NCBI GenBank assembly: GCA_030867875.1
Contig: JAOWCC010001634.1
Span: 104,077,321 to 104,141,320, forward strand
From: Actinernus sp. WN-2022
Taxonomy: Eukaryota > Cnidaria > Anthozoa > Actiniaria > Actinernidae
Reading direction: 5' to 3'
DNA length: 64,000 nt
Shown: piece after piece, positions 23,501 to 35,500 of the stretch
How the letters are laid out: every line of letters begins with the position of its first letter
Position numbering within the stretch: position 1 is the stretch's first letter
The notes under the pieces: generated by a model
What the model was told of the DNA's origin: nothing
Databases searched by the model: none
The model's input: only the letters and a program-made list of their open reading frames with translations
Made by a program: the position numbers and the translations under genes

Positions 23501-26500
23501 AGTTATATTTACATGGCCTGAAACCTCTTTATATTTGATTATTATATCTGGTTTAATATTAGTTTCGGAGCGATTGCAGAATACCCCACAATTTAATTGA
23601 CTCTTGAATAATTCATTTTCTCAAATTTTCATACGAAACCTTTTAAAAACCTAACCCCAAAATTTAAAAACCCTACCCATTTTAAATCCCAAATCATTCA
23701 TAGAACGAGACTAACGCTTGAAAATAAAACTGCATGCAGATCTAGAGATGACTATTTCACATTTAAAACAACACATCTCTAAATATTCACAAGGGATAAT
23801 TTGTTTTAGCTATTAGCTAAAAAGTTACATGTACATGTATGCTACAATAACACCTGCTTGGACAGTGAAGTTAGATATTATCAGTCCATGAATCCCACAG
23901 AAAAGCATTGATTTCTAAACATGTTGATAAATTGTTTTCTAAAATACAAAAAAAAACATCTCAATTAATATTGTAATATTTTTGAGCAAGTTAAGTTCAG
24001 AGACAGTGTTATGTGAAGTTGATTTATTATAATTACTGAGAGCAGTTGTAGTAGGCCTTTTACAGGAAACAGTCATGTGCTGGTATAAACTTTGTTAACG
24101 AATGAATCGAGCTTGTGATCGCCATGGGAAAGACGTTGCCATGGATGCTGGATGGCAAGCTATCTTTAAAAAGACTAATATATAAAGATTGACAATCAAT
24201 TGGAGGTGGAAAATAGCATTTACAAACAGGTTTTGCTTATAACACTACCGATCTCTTACATTGCCTTTAAATATATGAAATAGATTTGTTTGCCATCTAG
24301 TACAACCACGTGATTGCATTCCTGCAAAAGGTCATTCCATTGTTTATAAATTATCATGAGCATCAGTAGTGAATTAACTATCTGGCTCCCCTAGCACCGG
24401 CAAACCATGTATGACACAAACATATGCTAGAACTCCATGAACTACATGTATTCACCTATTCCTAGGTGGCCAGAGTTAAGGCCACTCAGGGCCTCTTGTT
24501 AATTATATAATCAAAAGTACTCAAAAGTAATGCTCGCAAACTCGTACAATACTAGCAGAGTTCTTGATTTGTGAGTGATTGATTTCCACTGGCAAATTTC
24601 TGGCGAGTCAATCTTCCTTTAACTCTTTCACGACGGAAAGTTTTTGAGCTCAATTAGTGTAATCCTGAGTGCTAACTCAACCCTCCCCCTCAGTTCAAGT
24701 TTGGCTAGCCCAGGGTAGTTAAATACTGCTGACGCTTTAAGCCGAGGACTCAAACTTTCCCCACAATGCCATTCGGGAGAATTCTACGACTCGTACGAAG
24801 GTAAGTATGGCTTCTTCCGTAGGGTTTCCAATGAAATCTGCTCTAATTTGCCACTGTAAGAGAGCTAGAGGACATCATTAAGTCTGAGGACCGACGGCTG
24901 AAAAGTACTTGGCTTGCTTTTAGTAGACTTTGCGAGGGGGATTTCACAGGGTTTTTCTGTTGTGTTTCTGCTTTGAGACACATCAAAAAAATATTCAATG
25001 AAATCCTTGAAATTCTGCAGTTGGTGAGCTTTATCCCCTGCTAAACCTATTAGGATGTGTTTTTGTCACTTTAAAGCAACGGCTTGGGTTCAAATCACCG
25101 CTCTTGGTTGTAGGGGCAAATTAAAAAACCCTACAGGAGTCAGAGAGGGGGGACCCCCTGGGACTCCTGTATTATCCTCCATTACCCAGCATGCAATTGG
25201 AGGTGGGTGCAGGAAAACGTGGTGAAGAGAAATGCAGCGTTAAGGTCGCTTGGTGTGTTTTGTGCAAACAAACCTGGGTTGGAAAGATTAAAGAAGGTAC
25301 TCTAACGACTGGGTGGTGATTTTGTGTTTGATTTTGATTTCAAGTGCGAATGGGAAGGGGTTTTTGAGCCGATATTCAGCTCCTCAAAATTCGTGAAAAT
25401 CGAAGAGACGAAAAACGATCCCCAAAACAAATGAGCTTTTCTCCAAAGTGGAAGAGTCAAGCGATCCCTGTTATCGCTCTGACTTTGAAGTCATTCATCC
25501 CTTCAAATAATATCGCAACAAAGTCTTTCCAACATGTCTAGATGTGATGCAATAAATATTTCCAGGTACATGCTTCATATCGTTCCAAATGGACCGATAT
25601 TTGCAGGGTCCGTCGCCAAAGGAGTTAAGGTTAACTTGGAGTCTGAAAACCTCGAACAATCGTGGCATATTTACAAGAGTTTATAAGCCTAATTCTTACC
25701 CAGTGCACGATTAAAAGCACGAAGCATCTAGCGTAGTAGCGGTGCAAATCATATAAAATACATTATTGTATTAATGTACTTCTAATGAATTCAAGTGATA
25801 TTGTGAACGTATAGAATATGCGTATGCACCACTTCATTTTGCTATTATCTCCTTTTAGTGGGAAAAATCCTACTAGCAGACATTTGCTGGGGGATTTAGA
25901 AGTTATTGTAACTTCGAGCCCTGACAACATTGGCCATTGGTTCCAACCACAGGCAGCCCAAGCTAATGATTTTTACAAGGAATGTATGGGTATATTTTAG
26001 AAAAAAATCTAAAACTGTAGTAAAATGTTCAATAAAGTAATGAAATCTTACCCGAGTGTTGTGAAGTTGTTCATCACTGATGTGTTTATTTCTGGTTTGA
26101 GGCCTTGTAGTTATATTTGAAAAGTTCGTAGGTCTGCCCTGCAGATTACACCGTTCAGCGATTAATCGATTGAGCGCAATGACTTCGTTCTCCGAATCTC
26201 CTCGAAAAAACACGGAGGTGTCGGATTCCTTCGGCATTCGTTCGTCAAAGCACCCGAAGAAAAGCCGCATTCGACTAAGTACAGGCAGCTCATGAACTAA
26301 GGCTAAGCTGACGGAACTCCGGCTCGTTACATGCTAGGTTGGCTGCAGAAAACGTCGAATTTGAGTACTTACAAAGCGAGGAAATAAGCGATGGATCGAT
26401 TAAATGAGTGCTAGAGAATGTGAGAAAGGGCTCCTGAAGGTTAAATGCTGAAAGTTTGGATTTTCGAAGAATTACGAGGCCTCAAAGAGTCGCCACATGG

Positions 26501-29500
26501 ACTAAGGCGTCTCGTGTTTCTCAATATTTATATAGGGGAGGGAAAAAACTCCATGTAGAAGTGCTTCAAACCAGAAATAAACACATCTGTGATGAAGATG
26601 AACAACACTCGGGTAAGATTTCATGACTTTATTTATCATTTTACTACGGTTTTAGATTTGTTTCTAAAACTTCCCATACATTCCTTGTAAAAATCATTAG
26701 CTTGAGCTGCCTGTGGTTCCAACAATGCTAGACTGTTTAGAATGCCATGTTGCACGATTCTTTTGTTGCATGAATGTGGGATGAAAGTTTGTCTTCGTTC
26801 GGCTACCTTATTATAGGAAATTAACAATGCACTTTATTAACGCGATTTTACAAAATTCGCGTTAATTTAATGTATCTTAATTAATGTCGATGTAAATTTA
26901 ATGCACGCTATTTTACAACATTGTTATTTTAAAGCACCTTTATTTCATTTCAAAACCTTATTAGTTCATGACTCCTCTATTGGCTCTTCAGAGTCACTAT
27001 TGCGGTTTGGTTTCCGTCAATCAAACGAGTGAGCAGCTCTTGGTGATTTCACCGTGAGGCTTTGAAAGATCTTTTGAATTGATAGGGTCTAGTTAGGCTT
27101 CAAACCCAAATTTTCGGCTTTAAAAAAAACTTAGAAACATCCGTGCACTTGTCTTGGAAGGTTTTATTGACGGAAGCCAAAACGCAGTTTGGCGTTCAGA
27201 AATGTAAAGTGCGAGTTTGCAGAATTATGAAAATCGCAGTAAATAAAGCAAGATGCTTATCGAAAAATTCGCGTTAATTTAATGCATGTAAACCTAACTT
27301 TTGAAAAATTCGCGTTAATTTAGTGTAACGTAAATTTTCTTCGCGTTGTCAACGTGCATTGTTAATTTCCTATAATAAGGTATATTGGCCAACATATAAT
27401 GTTGTACAACAATGTTCGAACTTGTAGCCCCAGCTTAACGTTTTGAATGAATTCTCGATTTCCTCCCTTTTGCTGAATTCCTTAAATCTTTGCGAACTCA
27501 AATTCGTGTTTTCACCTCCAGACGAGCTTGGTCGACAAGATGGTGGCGGTATTATCCTCGGGAAACATTGCTGCGTTCTGATTGGTCTGAACTTTTATTA
27601 ACTGACAGGTGTCAATTAAGTGTTAGAGTGTTTTCTCACCTGGGTACCACATCGTTACCCACGACAACTGACATGATGTATTCTTCTGTAGTGGTTGACG
27701 CAGATTCACTGCAAGAACAATCGAGTTAAAGTGAGTTTAAATAACTCCTAGAAAAGACATGCACCTGAGACCGGCAAAAAGGAAAATGGTAATACATTAG
27801 TCAAGGCAATTGTGAAGTTTCTACTCCTTCTTAATTCAACTTCCTGGTATAGTATTGTACTAGGATAATTTTTCCTCGACGTTTTCAAAGTCCTTGCGCC
27901 ACAGACACAACAGGTCAATGTTGACAATATTTCAAGTGAAATATTTCAATTTTAGACAATATTACAAGCTAATATCTACAAACTAGCCGAGATTCTTTCC
28001 AACAGCAAATCTAAGACAGGAGAGTTTAGTGAGAAAGGGGTCCAACTTCTTTACGTGATGTTATTTATAATTAGCGGGGATTCGGACAAAATCTTCGCAC
28101 ACTCCTCCACCATTTTTCACTTATAGGTAAGCAAATACATAAATTCATAAAAACAGTATAAAGCGGACTCAAAGCAGACAATGACCTACTTTAGTACACT
28201 TGGGTTGGAGTAAGCAAAGCATCGCAGGTCTGGGTAGAGGGGTTTGAGAAGCACAGCTAGCACAGAGGCAGTCCCAGCCCCCAGGGAATGGCCGAGTACG
28301 ATTAGACTGTAACCACCCCCCTGAGGAGGAAAAAAAGGCACAGTGATTAGAAGTAGGATTGTTCTGCAGTGTGTAAACAATTACTGTCATTCAAGTGCCA
28401 CTACGACGAAAATTTACCATTTCGATTTGCCACTTTTTCAGTGTCAGTAGGTCAATCAGTATTAGAAATATGCGAAATAGTAAAAAATATTCCCAAATGG
28501 GCATGTTAAACCACAAAATATTAGGAGAGTTTACCGGTAAAATCCTGTCCGCCATTACTGGAAGCCGTTCTCAGTATTCAGCGGAAGCGATGTCATACAC
28601 TTAACACGACAACCTCGTAGCGCGAAATAGTGTGCATACAAAAGTAGCCAACCTCGCAAAGATAAATATAACTTTCTTCTTATGTACGTGAAGACATTTT
28701 TTGTAGAAATATGCCTCCAGGCTTTGTGTTCTGCAGGCGAGCGTTGAGTGTATGACATCACTTCCGCTAAATAAACCTTTGTTTAAAGCTGAACAAAGGG
28801 AACAGCCTCCAGTAATGGCGGACGTTTAGATTCAATATTCGGAGTTCAAAAATTAAGACTTCCTGTCGTTGTATCGAAAAACAATTTAAACTGGTAATAA
28901 TATATCAACTCTACTTTATACAATTCAATACAACACAATAGGCTTTATTTAACGAGGGTAAGCACTTGACACTTTATGAATATGCAAAAACATTGATATA
29001 TCAAAATTTGATCGTAGTGGCACTCGAGCTTATTTAGATACACAATTACATTATATTTTCAAAACGAAAAAGAAAGGAAGAGATTATCGATGAAGTGTTC
29101 GTGCACGGTGATCAAAGGAGCAAAAGCTTTCGTTTGATCACTGCCTACGTTTATTTATAAACACTGAATTACAGGCTAAACTGAAAAAGGATGGTCAGTT
29201 GACTTGCTAAGTTTGATTTCCATGACCAGGTCCGAATTTCAGCTTAGTCTAAAAAACATGACCGACCGCCATGAACAGCCAGATGTGTCTACCGTCTCGA
29301 CATCAGTTCAACAGAGCCCAACCCCACGGACGTTACACAGGTAACCCGACGGTTGGTATGGAGATCGCACCGTTTTGGCTTGCTATAATCATACGAAAAA
29401 GGGTCTCTTCCCTTCCACGCCACAATTTGAAAATAGAAAACTGGTAGCTAAACGTTTAGTAAAAATGTAGTGACCGCCATGGGAGGCTTCCTCATTTTAG

Positions 29501-32500
29501 TGTCGAGTACATGCATGATTACCGCAGAGAAAACAGTTGTCGGTGATCTGGCTTAGCCTACGCTACCAGACCGCATGGGTATAGGAGGTGAACTTTTCCA
29601 TCTAATATAACCAGTAATTCTGTACCGCTCGAGACCTGTATTCTGATTGCACCCATTATACTGTAGCTCTATTGTTTTCGTACTGCACGTTCTAAAGGTT
29701 AGGGTGTTTGTATTGTTGGGAAAGCCAATGCTGTGGCTCGTTTCGAGCGGTACAGGATGGCCCAATATAACGGCAAAAGTTAAAATTGTATACCTTTCTG
29801 CATTTAAAAAAAAGCAAGCAAGAACAGATGACAGGGATTGACTTGATGATATCAGAGTTGAAATATGTCTTAGGCTTGAGTCAAACTGACCACCGACAAC
29901 GTTTTTTGAAAGAGTTGTACGTATTCAGATCAGGGATAAACAAAAAGTGTGCTATTGATATAAATGGTTTGTAGTTTATTCCAAGAATAGAGAAACACAC
30001 GGCATTTTACCAAGATAACCAAAATCCTTGGTTAACATTTAATCTAGGATTAACCTAATTAATCGGGCTTCAAGCAACTGAGGTCTGAATTTTTTCAAGC
30101 CAAACGTTATTATTTAGGTGCTGAAGTAGACGATTTATTGACAGGTTATACCTCTCAATACTGACTAGATTTGTTGTGTTAATATGTACTCACTCTATTT
30201 TCAGCCTCAGTAAATGCTCCGTGTAAAATATCCTTTTCAATGAGCTGACATTTGATGTACTTTGCGCTCAGGAACATTCCCTACAGTCCAAAATGGAGGA
30301 TATAAGATGCTGGATTAGTCTTAAGTATACAACACTACGATAAACATTCCACGAAATTAATGTATATGTTGTGGTTCAATTATATCTTTGGTTCAAAAAT
30401 TTTGAACCAGTACAATTTTTTTGAACCAGTACCATTTTTTTGAACCAGTACCATTTTTTTGAACCAGTACCATTTTTTTTAAATCAGTTCAAATGCTTTT
30501 TTTTAGCTCAGCCGCAGCTGTGATTATTCTGTAAAAGTCGGCTCGGTTGACACAGTTTGTTCAGTTTCGGCAAACGATTTCACACGGGCGTAGAGGGAGG
30601 TCGAGTTTGCGAGTTTTTCTTGAGAACCCTAGCTCTAGGTGGGTAAGATCTTGTTTACTGACCGGTTAGGGTTTTTTTATGGTTCAGGGTAGGGTTTTAG
30701 GGGGGTTTCTCAGTGTAAACATGTCCTGAAATTGTTAAAGCAAAAGTGCACTTGAAAACACTTGAAAACTTCGCTAAATTCTCCATTAAGTTCAGGTGTA
30801 TTTAGATTCGTTCTATTAATGATTTGGGATTTAAAATGGTTAGGTTTTTTTTCAAATTTGGGGGTTAGGTTTTAGAAGGTTTGTATGAAAATTCGACGAC
30901 AATTATTAATATGCTTACACTGAGAAAGCGCCGTTTTCAGTTAGTTTAAAATTCCCAGCATAATTTTCCCACAAGTAGCCCAAGCTGAAATTCGCTGTAA
31001 CATGGCACAGACATAGTTAAGGAACACAAGAAGACACTGTATAGGTTTTTGTCGAGTTTTATTCAAGATTTACGTTGTATATGGAAAACTAAAAAATTCC
31101 ATACAAATGCTGTTAAATATTATACAGACCGTGTTGTCGTCCATGTAATTTTATTTCCAAGTCCGATTTTGTTAGCAGTGCGCATGTGTGAATAAAATTA
31201 AGAGACTGGAAACAAATTAGCATAAGTAGAGGGACTGTGTTCGACGATTAGTCACCTATAGAATAAACGGTGGTGTAAAAATCAACAAGCGCTTCTGTGG
31301 CGCAGTGCGTTAATCGACCGGACTATCATCTACCAGGCGTTCCTCGTAATACTGTCTCAAGTTAAGCCCGACCGGGCGAGGTTAGTAAGTGGATGGGTGA
31401 CCGTCTAGGCACAGGTAACCCAAGCTCTGTAAGTGGCTTTATTTACTAACATTTGTATGGATTTTTTTTTAGTCACTAATATTGAATAAAAAGCGACAAT
31501 ACTTACAGCATGTGTTTATTTGTCCATGGGCTGTGTCTAGTTGCAATTTCAGCGTGTTTCGGCAAGTTTTGACCCCAGCAGTTCTGCTAACTGTATACCA
31601 AGGAAAGGTAGGAGACGAAGGATTTCAACCAGTCGAACTCTCGCCACTTTTACACCCCGAAAATCCCAAACAATCGCATCTTGCCTTCGCCACTGCATCG
31701 CCCAGTAAATATTAAAGCATTTTCAGTCAGTAGATCCGAGATAACCTTCATTCTCGAGCAGCTAGCCGCCCAATAACTCCACCAAACCACTCGTTTGCAG
31801 CCATTTTGATGCGTGTCGCTTGAAATACGAACAAAACGAAACCGTTGGTACGCGGTCAGGTCTGGGCGCTAACCAAACAAACTCCCTAGTGGGCAAGCCT
31901 AGGTCAGAAATGCTCAACCAAAGGCAGTTCACTACGATCGGGTGGGGGAAGGTTTGGTAATAATAGTGTGGCGTTGGTAGCCAATCAGCGAAGCGAAAAC
32001 GAAAGCTGAGGGAATGACCCGCGAAGGGGAAAATCTTTCAGTGCATGTTTATCAACTAACCTGGAAATGTTATCGACTTTAAAGCGAAAAGAATCATCAG
32101 ATTCTGATGAACCATCAAGAAAGAGATATCTACCACCTTCTGTCGCCTTTTACGCTTCCATAAAAGCCTGGTAAGTTTGAATGTTCGTTTAATATTTCGT
32201 TAGTCTTCATCAACTGTAATGAAAATGTTTTTCGTACTCTTCACAATTTCCCGTTGTATCAAAGGATTTTCAAGGACATGGGAAGGTACCGTATAAAGTC
32301 ATAAAAAGTCATCTACGTGAAAAAAACGTGGGTGATTAATTTATAAACTTAATCTAACTTCATTCAAACGTGTTCAGGTTGACAGATGAACAAATTGAAA
32401 TCCTTCAAGTTGTAGAGGCAGGCCACAATGCCTTCGTAACAGGGCAAGCGGGAAGCGGCAAATCATTTCTTGTGAAAAACATTTTCGACGAAGCTGTGAG

Positions 32501-35500
32501 GCACAGCTCGCTGATGGTAGAGTAGTTTAGTCTCTATAACCATCTTTGCAAGATCGATTTTAAAGAGGATCTCGACGACAACAACGAACATTCAAACTTA
32601 CCAGGCTTTTATGGAAGCGTAAAAGGCGACAGAAGGTGGTAGATATCTCTTTCTTGATGGTTCATCAGAATCTGATGATTCTTTTCGCTTTAAAGTCGAT
32701 AACATTTCCAGGTTAGTTGATAAACATGCACTGAAAGATTTTCCCCTTCGCGGGTCATTCCCTCAGCTTTCGTTTTCGCTTCGCTGATTGGCTACCAACG
32801 CCACACTATTATTACCAAACCTTCCCCCACCCGATCGTAGTGAACTGCCTTTGGTTGAGCATTTCTGACCTAGGCTTGCCCACTAGGGAGTTTGTTTGGT
32901 TAGCGCCCAGACCTGACCGCGTACCAACGGTTTCGTTTTGTTCGTATTTCAAGCGACACGCATCAAAATGGCTGCAAACGAGTGGTTTGGTGGAGTTATT
33001 GGGCGGCTAGCTGCTCGAGAATGAAGGTTATCTCGGATCTACTGACTGAAAATGCTTTAATATTTACTGGGCGATGCAGTGGCGAAGGCAAGATGCGATT
33101 GTTTGGGATTTTCGGGGTGTAAAAGTGGCGAGAGTTCGACTGGTTGAAATCCTTCGTCTCCTACCTTTCCTTGGTATACAGTTAGCAGAACTGCTGGGGT
33201 CAAAACTTGCCGAAACACGCTGAAATTGCAACTAGACACAGCCCATGGACAAATAAACACATGCTGTAAGTATTGTCGCTTTTTATTCAATATTAGTGAC
33301 TAAAAAAAAATCCATACAAATGTTAGTAAATAAAGCCACTTATGTGGTCTAGGTATAAGTGGTATAGTAACGTGTCTCAGGGGGGACACGGGAAAAGGGG
33401 GACGGGACTGGGGAAGGGAGGGTAGAAATTAGAGGGAAGAGAGGGTTGACAAAAATTATTTCGTAGGGGAGGGGTGGGTTGATTTTCTTTTTCTTTTTAG
33501 AATCTTGAAAAAATGAACCAGTTCAAAAAAATGGTACTGGTTCAAAAAAATGGTACTGGTTCAAATATATTTGTACCAGAGGTAATATTTGAACCACAAC
33601 ATATATACAACTGAAAAAGCCCCCATCGGCAATGTTTGGCTCAATATCTGTTTGGGTGGATGGTTGTCGAAACTGTTTGGGATTTTTTTAATTATTTATT
33701 TAACTACATATATTCTCCACATTATATTATTAATTTTGCTCCAAGAGCATTAGTTCATCAAGGGAGATTATATGGTATAACTTAGTACATTGATAAATAT
33801 GTGAATATGTGAAGCGAGAAGATAAGAAGGGAAAAGGCAATGACAAGAATAATATTAAATAAGCAAAAAACGTGTCGTTAATCAAAAGTGCAGAAAACGG
33901 TGCAGAAACACAGTGGAAGAAAGGTGCTAATGTCATAAAGCTAAAGATGCAGTTTACGATATTGATACATATAAGTTGTTACATTTCAAAATAAATGAAC
34001 ATTCAACAACATATTATGGAATAAACAAACAAACAGAAAGATTGGTGAGGACTGTCAAGTTAATTAAAACGATTTGTACTCATAATGAATCTTTAATTGA
34101 ACAGCTAAAACAGATTGCAATTGTCGAGTTTGCTCAAGAGGTTTGAGCCATGTAGTAACGAGTTTAGGTTATTTAGTTTGACAGCCCTGGTCAAGAGCTA
34201 ATTATCTGTGCAGCAGAGGAAAATAGTTGGACGCGCTGAGCAGCATACTGGAGACAAAATATGTGTGTTTAACTGATTCAATTGTACCTTTATTACACAA
34301 ACAATCTGGGTTAGGATTGCAAGTTGTTCTATCGAGGTGCAAGTTCAAGGCACAACGACCCATTCGTAGTCTTGTATGTAGTTCGAAGCATAGCGGCTGA
34401 CAGAAGTGTCATAAGTACTATTCTACGTTTTGAGATGAAATGAGTCTCGGAGCTTCTTCTTATAAGGAGATTGACTCGACTGTACGCAAACAAGGATCAA
34501 GGTCATTCCAAGCAGTTGTAGTTGAAAGGAAAAAAAACATTTCTCTCTCTGTTCGGGTTTGAAATAGTGAAATATTATCCCTAAATCTTAAAGAAAACCT
34601 AGATCTAGCACAGGCTATTTAGGAAAGTCGGAGCAAACCATTAACGATTTTGTAATAATGTGTAAGTTTACGAATGTTCCTTCTAACTTTCAGGTCTTCC
34701 CAACAAAGCTCATCTAATAATCGTATTGTACTGGTTCCCATTTCATAGCACCGGTAACTACTCGAGCTGATTCGTATTGAATGTTTAGATTCGCTATCAG
34801 TGCAACCATCCCACACAACATCGGCATATTCCATTATCGGTCTTATCAGAGTTTTGTAGTGAGAATTCAAGGTGGATCTACATGTACATGTATATAACTT
34901 AATTTTGTTAAAGGTAACATATTAACGCGTTCTGGTGAATGGTAACTACATGTTCTTTCCATGAAATATTTGAAATATTTGAGGTGGTGGCTAGGTTTTG
35001 ACTAGGTTTTGACTGAGAATCTAATAGTTTTTTTTAGCATTCCTAGTTATTGACCATTGATTGGACCACGGATCTATATTATCAAGGTCTTTATTCAATC
35101 TGATAGAAGAAGTGAGTGGATTCTCTACAATATCTAAAATAAGACGTATCATCAGCGTAGAGAAAACTCTTTGCAGATAGGTGATGTCGTTAATGTTGAT
35201 AAGAAAAAGTAAGGGCCCAAGCACTGAACCATGGAACCCCTGCTTCAACCTTTTTCCACTGAGAGCATTAGCCATCTAGTACAACACGTTGGTACCTATC
35301 TGAAAGAAAACTGTGGAACCACGATTTATAAGAGAGGGTCTCTAATGCCTATAGTTTCAAGTTTGTACAGTAGTCCTTGTGCCAAACAGTCGATCAAAGG
35401 CTTCGCTGATATCTAAACATACCACTCAAACTTCATTACCCTTCTCTAGGGCTCCATAGATCGTATGTACAATGTAACTAAGCTGGTTTAATGTAGATTC

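Larger units (their letters stand above)
30361..33608. mobile_element. Large fold-back element carrying the 5' end of a PIF1-like helicase gene
   Basis: The left terminus TATATGTTGTGGTTCAA with three to four direct repeats TTGAACCAGTACCATTTTTT (30400-30480) is mirrored at 33505-33608. Inside are two 760-bp arms (31430-32189, 32583-33342) that I find to be inverse copies with no difference over the parts compared, including a 9-T run. The spacer is 393 bp. The left half contains about 0.9 kb of extra sequence (30500-31430) absent on the right, including a SINE. The whole sits in DAGL intron 7. Confidence 0.8.

Noticed and set aside
24766..24801. Mini exon MPFGRILRLVRR followed by GTAAGT
   Set aside because: Too short, and no downstream exon or family could be found.
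31288..31360. Functional tRNA gene
   Set aside because: No B box and no cloverleaf closure; it is the head of a SINE.
31482..31715. 77-codon open frame, with an identical twin on the other strand at 33057-33290
   Set aside because: The two are mirror images produced by the palindrome and have no protein-like features.
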